Shown: positions 27,187 through 36,191, counted from the first letter of the stretch. The stretch is 64,000 nt of DNA from Planctomycetota bacterium (GCA_028281765.1 JANQJF010000024.1:1-64000); one strand, 5' to 3'. Program-made: numbers and translations. The notes: a model not told the origin generated them from the letters alone.

Positions 27187-27476
27187 CAGGACCTCCCGAC
27201 GTACGGCAGCAGCGCGAGCAGGCGCGCGCGTTTGATCGCGGTCGCGAGCTTGCGCTGGTTCTGACCCGAGAAACCCGTGCGGCGTCGGCTGACGATCTTG
27301 CCGGTCGGCAGCACGTACTTGCTCAGGTAGTCGAGGTTCTTGTACTCGAGCGGCTCCTCGGGATAGACGAGCTTCGCCTTGCCGAACTTGGAGAACTTGC
27401 CGCCGCGACGGCCTCCACCACGACGGCCACCGCGACCGCCTTCGCCACTGTCGTAGCTCTGTTCCGTGCTGCTCAT
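27186..27476 (-). CDS. rpsR: 30S ribosomal protein S18
   Basis: A 96-residue protein. The conserved S18 core (about residues 35-90) includes [19 protein letters not shown] and [19 protein letters not shown]. The N-terminus carries an extra Gly/Arg-rich stretch (about 11-27), longer than in most bacteria. S18 binds next to S6 on the platform of the small subunit, consistent with coupling to rpsF by an ATGA overlap. Confidence 0.96.
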   Translation of the reverse strand: MSSTEQSYDSGEGGRGGRRGGGRRGGKFSKFGKAKLVYPEEPLEYKNLDYLSKYVLPTGKIVSRRRTGFSGQNQRKLATAIKRARLLALLPYVGRS

Positions 27477-28021
27477 GATTCCTTGGTCTCCTCGTCGGTG
27501 CTGTCTTCGGTCGACTCGGCCTTGGCTTCGCCCTCGGCCGCATCACCTTCTGCGCTGGCGTCGGCGTCTTCGGCCTTGGCCTCCTCGGCCTTGGCTTCGG
27601 CGTCACCCTCGCCGTCCTTGGCCTTGTCCTTCGCCTCTTCGGCCGGCGGCTCTTCGACCGCAGCCGGCGCGTCATCCTCGGGGATCGCGTTGACGTCGAA
27701 CTCGGCTTCGGGCTGGTGCGCTTCCTCGGGGATCTCTTCGCACACGGTCGTCAGCGAGCGCAGCACCGTTTCGGAGTACTGCAGTTCTCGGTTGATCGGC
27801 ACGATGCTTTCCGTCGGCGCATCGTGGTACATCAGCAGATACGTGCCGCGCAGCTGCCCGTTGATCGGGTAGGCGAGACGCCGTTCGTCCCAGCGCCGCG
27901 CGCTGACGATCTTCGCGCCGTGCTTCTCGAACAGGCCGCAAACATCGCTCTTGAGCGCGTCCCAGCCCTTCTTCACCTCCCGGTTGTCCAGGAGGACCAT
28001 GGTTTCGTAGGTTCTGTTCAA
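27473..28021 (-). CDS. rpsF: 30S ribosomal protein S6 with long acidic C-terminal extension
   Basis: A 182-residue protein. Residues 1-95 form the S6 fold ([47 protein letters not shown]). Residues from about 105 to the end are low complexity, rich in Glu, Ala, Lys and Asp, making the protein clearly longer than the usual 95-135 residues. It starts at TTG 28021 with GGAGAA upstream, immediately downstream of the pth stop. Partner of S18 in the small-subunit platform. Confidence 0.95.
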   Translation of the reverse strand: MNRTYETMVLLDNREVKKGWDALKSDVCGLFEKHGAKIVSARRWDERRLAYPINGQLRGTYLLMYHDAPTESIVPINRELQYSETVLRSLTTVCEEIPEEAHQPEAEFDVNAIPEDDAPAAVEEPPAEEAKDKAKDGEGDAEAKAEEAKAEDADASAEGDAAEGEAKAESTEDSTDEETKES

Positions 28022-28023
28022 AG

Positions 28024-28692
28024 CTATTCTCCGGATGCTCCACCCGAGTCGTCGTCGCCCGCGCCATCCTTTGCCGCAGTCGCGTCGAACCCGTTGTGAA
28101 GCCCCATCAAGGATTCGGTTGGTTCACCACTGAGCCATGCCGACACGATGTCGACGGCCCGATCCAGGACGGGTCCGAGAACTTCACGTTCTTCCGGAAG
28201 AAAGCGAGCCAGGACGAAATCGACGGTCGAGTCATCCGGCTCCCCGATACCGAGACGGAGACGGGGATACGCCTGGGACATCAGCGCGGCCTCGATCGAC
28301 TTGAGGCCGTTGTGTCCCCCCGCGCTCCCCGCCGGCCGGATTCGAAGCCGGCCCAGCGGTAGGTTGAGGTCATCCAAAACTACAAAGAGCCGATCCGGCT
28401 CGCGTTCGGCGACCCGCAACAGCGGGCCGGCGACATCACCGGACAGGTTGACGTAGGTCAGGGGCTTGATCAGGAGGAAGGAATCCTCGCCGATGCGGCC
28501 CTCGGCCACGTGCGCTTTGACCTTGCCGCTGAAGAGCTTCTTGCCATCCGGCGATTTGCGCTCCAGGCGACGAAAGGTCAGTCCCATCCGCGCTGCCAGA
28601 AGGTCGAGGACTTCGAACCCGATGTTGTGCCGGGTTCCGTCGTATTCGGCGCCGGGGTTGCCGATGCCCAATACGAAGCGGACGTGATCCAT
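28024..28692 (-). CDS. pth: Peptidyl-tRNA hydrolase
   Basis: A 222-residue Pth1-family enzyme that releases peptides from prematurely dropped peptidyl-tRNA. Motifs: LGIGNPGAEYDGTRHNIGF with the catalytic His, KPLTYVNLSG, the Asp of VVLDDLNLPLG, and GSAGGHNGLKS. The last 20 residues (Asp/Gly/Ala-rich) extend the usual length of about 190-200. First gene of the run pth-rpsF-rpsR-rplI-rimO-pgsA-pgpA. Confidence 0.96.
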   Translation of the reverse strand: MDHVRFVLGIGNPGAEYDGTRHNIGFEVLDLLAARMGLTFRRLERKSPDGKKLFSGKVKAHVAEGRIGEDSFLLIKPLTYVNLSGDVAGPLLRVAEREPDRLFVVLDDLNLPLGRLRIRPAGSAGGHNGLKSIEAALMSQAYPRLRLGIGEPDDSTVDFVLARFLPEEREVLGPVLDRAVDIVSAWLSGEPTESLMGLHNGFDATAAKDGAGDDDSGGASGE

Positions 28693-29145
28693 GGCCGTTT
28701 GGCGGTGCGGGGAGGGTCGGGAAGGGTAGCGGCCGAGGCCCCGGGGTCAACGGCTGGAGCAGGGTAATTCGCCTGACCGGCGCGTTTTGGCGGGTCGAGC
28801 CCCCCCCGGTCCCCGGCGTTCGGGGTGCGCCAGACTGGGGCCTCCCCACCAGAGCTTGCGGATATGAGCCGAATTCCGCACCACGTGCCTCCCGCCGCCG
28901 CGGTGACCACCGCTGCTCTCCTGCTGGCGCTCGATCCATCCGCGGTTGCCCACCTCGTGATCCCGACGCCGCTCCCCTACAACGTGAACCCGTGCGGCGG
29001 AACCTTCTCGATGCAGTGCCTCCACGTCGACGGCGATCGTGTTCGAGGTCTGACGACTTCCCGGGGCCGACGACCAGTGGTCCGGGATGAACAGCCGGGG
29101 TTCCCCCCGCGGCACGACACTCTCAGCAGGTAGCCTGCCTGACGC
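28693..29145. other. Intergenic region, no gene supported
   Basis: The 453 bases between divergent pth and the LytS-type kinase contain only short open frames, such as 28825-29133 on the plus strand, with no recognisable protein content or ribosome site. The pth-proximal part is G/C-tract rich. It must hold the two outward promoters, but no consensus could be identified by eye. Confidence 0.5.
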
Positions 29146-30297
29146 ATGCTGCCGAACCGCACGCCCGCCGCTCCGACGACCAACGCCGGATTGAGTTCGC
29201 CGCGCAGACAGTGGTCGTTGCTCACCGGACTGGTCGCAGCCGCGGTCGTGTGCCTGTCGGTCGAGGAGTTCGTCGGGATGCAGCGGATGGCCGAGCTCTT
29301 CGAGGATGCGCCGATCCCCGACCTCGACTGGGCACAGTTTCTCGTCGCGTGGTCACTCTGGCTCGCCGCCGCGCCATTCGTCGCATGGCTGGGCCTGCGC
29401 TGCGTGCCCGGACGCATGCCGTGGTGGCTCGCGCTGCTCGCGCACGTGATGTCGGCGTTCGCCGGTGCGTTTGTCATCTGCCAGCTCGAGATGTGGTCGG
29501 CACACGCGCTCGGGGACACCTTCGACGAAGCTGACATCCGCGCTGCCGAACCACCGACCGGCGTCCTCGTCGTAGAAGCCTCTCGCTGGTGGTTCGTGCT
29601 CGGCTACGCCTGGCGATTCGGGATCCTGTCCGTCGTCGCGGTCGTCCCATCGCTGGCGATGCTGAACTCCGAACGCGAGCGCCGGCGGGACCAGCTCTTG
29701 CGCGAACTCGCCGAAACGGAGAACCGACTGCTCCGTGCCCAGCTGCAACCACACTTCCTCTTCAACGCTCTGAACGGCATCCAAGTCCTCATCGACGACG
29801 ATCCGAACCGCGCCAAGGTCGTGCTACGTCGGCTGTCGGCGCTCCTGCGGAACACTCTCGAGGACGCACACCAGACTCTGCTGCCGTTGTCACGCGAGCT
29901 CGAAATCCTGGAAGACTACCTGGAACTCGAGCGACTCCGACTCGGCGACCGCGTGCGCATCACTCTCGAAGCGGAGCCCGGCAACGACGACGTCCTCGTG
30001 CCATCGTTCTGCCTGCAGCCACTGGTCGAGAACAGCTTGATCCACGGGCCGGGCGCGCGGGTCGCGGGCGGATCCGTCGGCATCTCGATTCGTCGCGCCG
30101 GCGACGCGCTCGAGATGGAGGTTCGTGACGATGGTCCGGGTGTCCCGACCACGGACCGACCGACGAACGGACACGGCCTCGGCATCCTCGAGCAACGGCT
30201 CCTCCGCGCGTTCGACGCCCGCGCCTCGCTGCACATTCACGACTCGCAACCGCACGGTTTCGCCGTCACGATTCGGGTCCCGGCGGCAGGCGCCTAG
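29146..30297 (+). CDS. LytS-type membrane sensor histidine kinase
   Basis: A 383-residue protein. Four hydrophobic segments (about residues 24-40, 64-84, 92-112, 150-172) form the sensor. A coiled-coil linker leads to the His_kinase domain with H203 in LRAQLQPHFLFNALN, followed by a HATPase_c domain with the N box (LQPLVENSLIHG) and G boxes (DDGPGV, GHGLGI). This is the class that pairs with LytTR regulators. The stop is directly followed by the ATG of the response regulator gene, so the pair is one operon. The signal sensed is unknown. Confidence 0.93.
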   Translation: MLPNRTPAAPTTNAGLSSPRRQWSLLTGLVAAAVVCLSVEEFVGMQRMAELFEDAPIPDLDWAQFLVAWSLWLAAAPFVAWLGLRCVPGRMPWWLALLAHVMSAFAGAFVICQLEMWSAHALGDTFDEADIRAAEPPTGVLVVEASRWWFVLGYAWRFGILSVVAVVPSLAMLNSERERRRDQLLRELAETENRLLRAQLQPHFLFNALNGIQVLIDDDPNRAKVVLRRLSALLRNTLEDAHQTLLPLSRELEILEDYLELERLRLGDRVRITLEAEPGNDDVLVPSFCLQPLVENSLIHGPGARVAGGSVGISIRRAGDALEMEVRDDGPGVPTTDRPTNGHGLGILEQRLLRAFDARASLHIHDSQPHGFAVTIRVPAAGA

Positions 30298-31014
30298 ATG
30301 TATCGCGTTCTCGTAGTCGACGACGAAGATCTTGGCCGACGCGCGGTCTGCCGACTGCTCGAATCGGACCCGCGATTCGAGGTCGTCGGCCAAGCGGCGG
30401 ATGGCCCGACCGCGCTCGCGACTATCCGGGAACTCGAGCCCGACGTCGCGTTCCTCGATCTCGCGATGCCCGGCCTCGGCGGGATCGACATCGCATCACG
30501 CTGCCCGGACCCCAAGCCGGTGCTCGTCTTCGTGACGGCGCACGATCGGCATGCGGTCGAAGCCTTTCGTGAAGCGGCGCTCGACTACGTGCTCAAGCCG
30601 ATCGACCCCGCCCGGTTTGCGGTGACGCTCGACCGCGTGGCAGAGCGCCTCGAGCTGGAGGCTTCGCACCAGCGCGGCCACAGCGAGCGGCTGACCGTGC
30701 GCAGTGGCGCACGCACGGTCATCATCGACGTCGCGGACCTCGTCTACGTCGAGGCCCGCGGCAACTACCTCGAACTCCACGCCACGGGATCGACCGAGCG
30801 CGTGCGAATGACGCTGGCAAACCTGCTCGCACAGCTTCAGGGCACGCCCGTCGTCCGCGTCCATCGCAGCTTCGCGGTGCACATCGACAGGATCCGCGCT
30901 CTCGAGGGCACGGACGGCTCCCACGCGGCGCGCCTCGTCCTGAAGGACGGCGCTGCGATTCCCGTAGGGCGCACGTACCGAGACCAGCTCAAACGGCTGC
31001 TCGACACGCACTGA
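30298..31014 (+). CDS. LytTR-family response regulator
   Basis: A 238-residue protein. The receiver domain (about residues 1-120) has the acidic pair D8-D9, phosphoacceptor D54 (FLDLAMPG), Thr near 80 (VFVTAHD) and Lys near 101 (YVLKPID). The LytTR DNA-binding domain (about 138-238) includes VYVEARGNYLELH and VVRVHRSFAVHIDRI. It is the cognate partner of the upstream kinase. The immediate downstream target could be the thioredoxin-domain gene at 31.1 kb, but no binding site was identified. Confidence 0.94.
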   Translation: MYRVLVVDDEDLGRRAVCRLLESDPRFEVVGQAADGPTALATIRELEPDVAFLDLAMPGLGGIDIASRCPDPKPVLVFVTAHDRHAVEAFREAALDYVLKPIDPARFAVTLDRVAERLELEASHQRGHSERLTVRSGARTVIIDVADLVYVEARGNYLELHATGSTERVRMTLANLLAQLQGTPVVRVHRSFAVHIDRIRALEGTDGSHAARLVLKDGAAIPVGRTYRDQLKRLLDTH

Positions 31015-31078
31015 TCCCCCGTCACTGGCTGTTCGTCCACGTAGGGAGCGATCGCGACGCTCGCGACGTCTCGCTCGC

Positions 31079-32305
31079 ATGATCACCCACCCCCTTTTCG
31101 TCGCCGCGCTGAGTGTCGCGGCAGCCCTGCCAGCCCAGGAACACGCCGCCAGGTCGATGCCGATCCCGTGGTCGACCGACTTCGCCGCGGCACAGAAACG
31201 AGCGTCAAAAGCGGACAAGCCGATGCTCCTGATGTTCTCGACAACCTGGTGCAAGCCGTGCAAGCAGATCATCCGGGACGTGCTCCCGGATGAGAAAGTG
31301 CAGCAAGAGCTCGCGGCGCTCGAGTGCGTCTACATCGATGCCGACGAGCACGGCGATCTCGTCGAACGGTATGCGGTTCGGGGCTTCCCGTCGTTCGTGT
31401 TCACCGACGCAGCAGGCGCCGAGACTCGGCGTTCTGTCGGATCTTCCGGAACCGTCGATGGCTTTCTCGGAATGCTGAATGAGAAAGCGAAGCCGAGAAC
31501 CGCGAACGCGGAGAGCGCCGGAACCGAGCAAGACTTCCAAGGCAAGCCGGAGCCCCGCGCAATCGCCGCGCTCGAAGCGCTCGCCGCCAGCGCGTGGCGA
31601 TTCGCGGGAAGCGTCAAGGTCGAGGTGCCGGACGACGGCGGCGAAGGCGGCATGATGATGATGGTCGGGGGCCCGGAGGTGACACCCGCCTTCGAAGGAG
31701 AACTCGACGTGCTACGGACCGCCGACGGGGCCTGCCTGGCATGCTCGAAGAAGCCGGTTCCGGGCATTGCGATCCTGCAGACGGGGCGCAAAACGATCGT
31801 GCGAAGCACGGCCCCGCTCGGTGCACGCCGCAACGCCGCCGCGCTGAACTCCGACATCGCGGTCCTTCTGCGTCCGGCGACACTTCTCGAGTGGGCCAAG
31901 GCCAATGCGGTCTGGAAGGTCAAGACCGGGGCCGAAGATCGGACCACGTTCGCAACGGTCGTGCCCGGCGACTTCGATACGGAAGACGCGCCCGCCGCCG
32001 ACTTCGACGACCCGATGGCCGGAATGGCCGACCCGATGAAGCCGCGAATCCTGAAGACCCGACTGCAGCTCTCGGTCGACGCCGCAGGCAAGCTCATCGC
32101 GATCGACGTGCGCACGACCTGGAGTGACCCGCACGCGACGATGATGGAACTCGCACAGCAGGGCGGCGAGCTCGACTTCGAAGAGCTGATGGAGGCCGAG
32201 CCGGTCGCGGGCCCGATGCACCGCTACTGCCTCACGGCCGTCAACGGGGCACCGAGCAAACGAGTCGCAGGCATGTTGAAGGACCTGCGCAGCTCGGCCC
32301 GATGA
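31079..32305 (+). CDS. Secreted thioredoxin-domain protein (Cys type)
   Basis: A 408-residue protein with a signal peptide (residues 1-20, ending LPAQ). The thioredoxin-like domain (about 28-140) has active site W-C58-K-P-C61 and cis-Pro in RGFPSFVFTD, both cysteines encoded by TGC. The C-terminal 260 residues form an unrecognised domain with a Gly/Met-rich stretch (GGEGGMMMMVGG) and an acidic Met/Ala/Asp stretch near 300. Probably a periplasmic disulfide reductase or thiol-based chaperone. It serves as the in-window Cys control for the two TGA-containing thioredoxins. Confidence 0.85.
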   Translation: MITHPLFVAALSVAAALPAQEHAARSMPIPWSTDFAAAQKRASKADKPMLLMFSTTWCKPCKQIIRDVLPDEKVQQELAALECVYIDADEHGDLVERYAVRGFPSFVFTDAAGAETRRSVGSSGTVDGFLGMLNEKAKPRTANAESAGTEQDFQGKPEPRAIAALEALAASAWRFAGSVKVEVPDDGGEGGMMMMVGGPEVTPAFEGELDVLRTADGACLACSKKPVPGIAILQTGRKTIVRSTAPLGARRNAAALNSDIAVLLRPATLLEWAKANAVWKVKTGAEDRTTFATVVPGDFDTEDAPAADFDDPMAGMADPMKPRILKTRLQLSVDAAGKLIAIDVRTTWSDPHATMMELAQQGGELDFEELMEAEPVAGPMHRYCLTAVNGAPSKRVAGMLKDLRSSAR

Positions 32306-32319
32306 TCCGATAGATCATC
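32301..32319. terminator. Hairpin across convergent stop codons
   Basis: GATGATC (32301-32307) and GATCATC (32313-32319) pair around a CGATA loop. Each arm contains the TGA stop of one of the two convergent genes. A short bidirectional terminator is plausible. Confidence 0.4.
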
Positions 32320-32734
32320 CCAGCAGCAGGTACGCGACGCCACTGCGCGCGGACCACGCGACCGTGCGCACCCAGTTCGAGCGCACCAATCGCCGCACGG
32401 CGCGGGCATCGAACCCCACCTCGAGGTCGCGATGCCGAGGCACCTGCAACAGTCCGGTCGACAACCAGACGACGAGCAGGAGCCCGAAGCCGACGGCGGT
32501 CAGCGTGCCGCCGTCCGCGGGTGGCTGCAGTAGCAGCCACGCCGCGGTGCCGGCTTCCGTCAACATGAACGGCGCGACCACCATCGTGGTGCGCCGCACG
32601 TGCTGTTCGTGGAAATCGGCGAAGGTCGCCTCCCCCACCCGCGTGTAGAGCGGGTAGTGGACGACCTGCACGAACCAGATCAGCCCGGTCATCGCGACCG
32701 TGGCGACCAGGTGCAGGCCGAGGACGACATCCAC
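32315..32734 (-). CDS. Small integral membrane protein, unknown function
   Basis: A 139-residue protein with about four predicted transmembrane helices (residues 5-25, 47-67, 75-95 and 120-138) and few charged residues in them. Notable are conserved-looking HYPLY and FHEQHVRR stretches between helices 1 and 2, reminiscent of small DUF-type membrane proteins, but no family is assigned. GTG 32734 starts five bases after the upstream DUF4397 gene's stop (32740), so it is probably co-transcribed with it. Confidence 0.65.
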   Translation of the reverse strand: MDVVLGLHLVATVAMTGLIWFVQVVHYPLYTRVGEATFADFHEQHVRRTTMVVAPFMLTEAGTAAWLLLQPPADGGTLTAVGFGLLLVVWLSTGLLQVPRHRDLEVGFDARAVRRLVRSNWVRTVAWSARSGVAYLLLG

Positions 32735-32739
32735 GGTCT

Positions 32740-34377
32740 TTAGCCGCGCACGAGCTCGAGGTAGTCGGTGAACTCGAGACCGAGCGGGTTGTTCGTGGAC
32801 TCGTAGGTCCACTGGAAGAACAGCTCGTCGACGAACTGGTTCGCCGCTTCCGGCAGCGTGAACTGCAGCGACGCAGCACCGGCACCGTCGGTCATCGCGC
32901 CGACCGTGAAGAAGCCGTTCGAGTAGAACGAGCAACCCGGGGCGCCGATGACGCCGAGGTCGATCGGCAGCGGCGTGCCGTTGAACATCATGTCGTCGGT
33001 GCCGACGAACAGGACCGCCGAGTCCATCGCGCCAGCGCCCGACAGGGTCACGTTGAACGGCATCTGCTCTTCGATCTGCATCATGCTGGTCGCGATCGTA
33101 GCCGAACCGCACGCGGTGCCCTGCGTGCTGAAGGTGAACGGCGGCGAGAAGTCGACGGCTTGGACGACGACGGTGAAGTTCGGCGCCGAGGCGTCACCGA
33201 TCGCGTAGACCTGGTAGCTGACGTCTTCGTCGAACGTGAGCGGCGCCGGGCCGAGGGCCACGGTGCTCGTGCCCGCGAGGAACAGCGTCGCGTCGTAGCT
33301 GCCGACCGGGACGTCGACCGCGGCCGAGTTGGGGTTGGTGAGACCCGGGATCGTGAGGACGTTCGCGCCCATCTGGTCGATGCCGACGTCGACGGCCGGA
33401 GCCTGCGCCGTGTGGCGAACCGCGACGCGCGCTTGGCCAGCAGCGATCGGGCTCAGGTCTTCTTCGAACAGCGTGACGGTGTTCTGACCGGTCTCGGTCA
33501 GGTGCGCGATCACGGAGTACTCCATCGCGTTCTCGAGGACGACGTTCGCGCTCAGGACGGTCGCGCCGTTCAGACGCAGTTCGAGCGTGGTCGGGCCAGA
33601 CGGAATCTCGACCGGACCGATGATGTCCGTGTAGTTGAAGAAGAACGCGCTCGTGCCGTCGATGACGACCTCGACCGGTGCCGGGAGACCCGGAATCCCG
33701 TGAATCGCCGAGATCGTCGAGTGCGCACCGGACGGGCTGAAGTCGATCGCTTGCACGATCAGCGCGAAGTTTGTCGTGGAGACGTCACCGACCGCGTAGA
33801 CGCGATAGCTGACGTCCGCGGCGAGATCGAGTGCGGCAGGACCAAAGGCGAGGTTGGTCGTGCCTGCGACGAACAGGCTCGCGTCGTATGCGCCGGCGGG
33901 CACGTCCGTAACAGCCTCGTTCGGGTTGGTGAGGTTCGGGATCGTCAGGACGGTCGCGCCATTCTGAGCAATGTCGACGTCGACGGCCGGGGCCTGCGCC
34001 GTGTGACGGATCGACACGCGCGAGTTGCCAGCGCCGATCGGCGACATGTCATCCGTGAACAGCGAGATCGTGTTGTTGCCGGTCGCGTCGAGGTGCGCGA
34101 TGGCCGAGTACTCGACGCCGGCTTGCAGCGTCACGTTGGCCGTCAGCACCGGAGTGCCGTTGAGGCGAACTTCGACGGCGAGCGGGCCGGCGTCGACTTC
34201 GATCGGGCCACGCACGTCTTCGTAGTCGAACGAAAAGAGGACGTTGCCATTGGCCGCGACTTCGACGGGAGCCGGCAGGCCGGGGATACCGTGAATGACC
34301 GAAAGACGGGCCGTTTGCGCTTCGAGTGCGGGGGCGAGACCGCAGGCGAGTGCGGCCATCATGAACATGCTTCGCAT
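32740..34377 (-). CDS. Secreted protein with two DUF4397 domains
   Basis: A 545-residue secreted protein with a signal peptide (residues 1-20, ending LEAQ). Two tandem DUF4397 beta-sandwich domains (about 22-220 and 225-420) share near-identical elements: SVIHGIPGLPAPVEV at the start of each and RHTAQAPAVDV in the middle, evidence for duplication. The C-terminal domain (about 425-545) ends in a beta-rich region seen in planctomycete exported proteins. DUF4397 is of unknown function and occurs in secreted proteins. ATG 34377 is preferred; the region upstream is the divergent promoter space. Confidence 0.88.
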   Translation of the reverse strand: MRSMFMMAALACGLAPALEAQTARLSVIHGIPGLPAPVEVAANGNVLFSFDYEDVRGPIEVDAGPLAVEVRLNGTPVLTANVTLQAGVEYSAIAHLDATGNNTISLFTDDMSPIGAGNSRVSIRHTAQAPAVDVDIAQNGATVLTIPNLTNPNEAVTDVPAGAYDASLFVAGTTNLAFGPAALDLAADVSYRVYAVGDVSTTNFALIVQAIDFSPSGAHSTISAIHGIPGLPAPVEVVIDGTSAFFFNYTDIIGPVEIPSGPTTLELRLNGATVLSANVVLENAMEYSVIAHLTETGQNTVTLFEEDLSPIAAGQARVAVRHTAQAPAVDVGIDQMGANVLTIPGLTNPNSAAVDVPVGSYDATLFLAGTSTVALGPAPLTFDEDVSYQVYAIGDASAPNFTVVVQAVDFSPPFTFSTQGTACGSATIATSMMQIEEQMPFNVTLSGAGAMDSAVLFVGTDDMMFNGTPLPIDLGVIGAPGCSFYSNGFFTVGAMTDGAGAASLQFTLPEAANQFVDELFFQWTYESTNNPLGLEFTDYLELVRG

Positions 34378-34535
34378 GAGTAGGGACCTGTGAGTTGGTG
34401 GGAAGGTTGGTGTCAGGGAGCAGGTCGCTCCAGCTGGACCGTGCTTCGCGACCCCCACTTGGGCGGATGCAAAAGATCCGTCCAGAGCGCGAGAAACCCG
34501 CATCTACACATGGAGTTCAGTCGAAACGCCAAATC

Positions 34536-35297
34536 GTGTTACCGGAGCAGAATTCGAACTACTGGAGCGACTCGGGCAGCTTCCTGGTGATCGGAGCATC
34601 AGGCGGTATCGGTGGCGCCGTAACGCGCGGCTTGCTCGCGCACGGCGCGCGCGTGCTCGGGAGCTGCCGCCATCCGGATGCACTCGCCGGCATCACCGAG
34701 CACGCGTCCGCGTGTGATGCCACCGTCGCCGCCGACGTCGACCGTGTCGTGGACGAAGCGAAGGAACTCGGCGAAGGCAAGATCGCCGGGGTCGTGCTCT
34801 GCTCGGGAAGCATCCTACTGAAGCCGGCTCACCGCACCACCGACGAAGAGTGGGGCGACACGATCGCACGCAATCTCACCGCGGCGTTTCACGTCACGCG
34901 CGCGGCCGCTCGCGCGATGCGCGGAGGCGGGTCCGTGGTGTTGTGTTCCTCGGCCGCAGCGCAGACCGGCATGGCGAACCACGACGCGATCGCCGCCGCC
35001 AAGGCCGGCATCGAAGGGCTGACGCGCTCGGCCGCAGCGACCTACGCATCGCGTGGCCTCCGCTTCAACGCGGTCGCTCCGGGACTCGTGAAGACGGCCA
35101 TGGCGAGCGCGATCGTCGACAATCCGGCGGCGCTGGAGGCCTCGCGTTCGATGCACGCTCTCGGTCGCGTCGGCGAACCGGACGATGTCGCCGCCGCGAT
35201 TCTGTGGCTCCTGGACCCGCTTTCGACCTGGGTGAGCGGCCAGGTCGTCGGAATCGACGGGGGCCTGGCGCGCCTGCGAGCGATGCCGCGCCGCTGA
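34536..35297 (+). CDS. SDR-family oxidoreductase-like protein lacking the catalytic Tyr
   Basis: About 253 residues with a Rossmann fold: GASGGIGG nucleotide-binding motif, an acidic pair in the next segment, and PGLVKTAM after the active site. The usual Y-x3-K is replaced: the Lys lies in NHDAIAAAKAG, with Ile where Tyr belongs, and the NNAG motif reads LCSGS. The Ser (LCSSAAAQ) and Asn (ARNLTAAF) are kept. It may bind NAD(P) without standard SDR catalysis or use another acid. The start is uncertain: GTG 34536 gives a normal length, ATG 34467 is also open. Confidence 0.75.
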   Translation: MLPEQNSNYWSDSGSFLVIGASGGIGGAVTRGLLAHGARVLGSCRHPDALAGITEHASACDATVAADVDRVVDEAKELGEGKIAGVVLCSGSILLKPAHRTTDEEWGDTIARNLTAAFHVTRAAARAMRGGGSVVLCSSAAAQTGMANHDAIAAAKAGIEGLTRSAAATYASRGLRFNAVAPGLVKTAMASAIVDNPAALEASRSMHALGRVGEPDDVAAAILWLLDPLSTWVSGQVVGIDGGLARLRAMPRR

Positions 35298-35458
35298 GAG
35301 ACGCCGGTTCGCCAACAGTTTCGGGGCGCCGCGCGTGAGTCCTCGAATCTCCCCGCGGCAACTCTCCTAGGATTTCTCCGCCCTCGGCGATCCCGATATC
35401 GTATCGCCCGAGCCAGCCCCCCATTTCCGGGCCGGGCACCATCCCGAGAGACCCAAAC

Positions 35459-36127
35459 ATGAGAACCTCCCTACTCGCTCTGATTCTCGCGAGCGCGATC
35501 ACGCCGCTCACCGCCCAGCAAGTCTTCAACAACACCGGCGCCGACCGGAAGGCCTCGACGGCGTTCGTCTTCGACCAGTCGTTCAACATTCTCGCCGCCG
35601 CGAACGTCACGTACGGCCAGCCGATGTGGAAAGACGAGTACACCGCGATGCTCGACCGGCTCAAAGGCCGCAAGAACCGTCTCGGCAAGGACTGGTGGAC
35701 GACGCTCGAAACCGCGGGCGACATCGAGATCGGCGGCACCAAGATCCCTGCCGGCAGCTACATGCTCGGCCTCGAGTGTGACAAGGACGGCAACTTCCAC
35801 CTGCTCGCGATGGACGCGAAGATGGTGACCAAGAAGAAGTGGGCACCTTGGAGCGGCGACGCCTGGACTGGCGAGATCAAGTGCAAGCTGAAGCTCGAGA
35901 AGGACTCGCTCGAGAAGAAGCACGAGAAGATGCACATCGTGCTCACCGCGAACGAAGGAAACCCGAAGAGCGGGTCGTTCGCGATCCAGTGGGGCCCGCA
36001 CCAGCTGACCGCCAACGTCGCCTACCACATGGATAGCAAGAACGACAAGGCCAAGGAAGCCGCGATGGACAAGAAGGTCGAGAAGAAGAAGGCCGACGCG
36101 AAGAAGAAGTACGAGAAGCTCAAGTGA
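35459..36127 (+). CDS. Secreted DUF2911-like protein
   Basis: A 222-residue secreted protein with a signal peptide (about residues 1-20, ending LTAQ). The pattern VTYGQPMWKDE ... WWTTLETAGDIEIGG followed by KIPAGSYMLGLE matches the DUF2911 layout ('YGRPx..KGR..WRTGANEAT.I...G..lpAGtYsLf'). The last 30 residues are almost purely Lys/Ala/Glu (KKVEKKKADAKKKYEKLK), giving a basic tail. The role of the family is unknown. A hairpin follows the stop and separates it from the convergent repeat protein. Confidence 0.75.
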   Translation: MRTSLLALILASAITPLTAQQVFNNTGADRKASTAFVFDQSFNILAAANVTYGQPMWKDEYTAMLDRLKGRKNRLGKDWWTTLETAGDIEIGGTKIPAGSYMLGLECDKDGNFHLLAMDAKMVTKKKWAPWSGDAWTGEIKCKLKLEKDSLEKKHEKMHIVLTANEGNPKSGSFAIQWGPHQLTANVAYHMDSKNDKAKEAAMDKKVEKKKADAKKKYEKLK

Positions 36128-36141
36128 GCTGACCGTACTCG

Positions 36142-36184
36142 CGAAACAGGCGCAGCACCGCGACGCGGGCTGCGCCTGGTTTCG
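36142..36184. terminator. Long bidirectional hairpin terminator
   Basis: The left arm 36142-36156 (CGAAAC then AGGCGCAGC) pairs with the right arm 36169-36184 with one bulged base; a small CCGC/GCGG stem lies inside. It ends in GGTTTCG on plus and GTTTCG on minus. It lies 14 bases after the plus-strand stop and just beyond the minus-strand stop of the convergent pair. Confidence 0.6.
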
Positions 36185-36191
36185 TATGGGA

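Noticed and set aside
28825..29133. Possible 102-codon plus-strand gene between pth and the histidine kinase
   Set aside because: No ribosome site, no recognisable features, and a Pro/Arg-rich C-terminus typical of random GC-rich frames.
31250..31261. Selenocysteine in the third thioredoxin-domain protein
   Set aside because: Its W-C-K-P-C active site uses TGC for both cysteines.
34540..34570. tRNA-like TTCGAACT stretch
   Set aside because: No matching acceptor, D or anticodon arms could be drawn around it.
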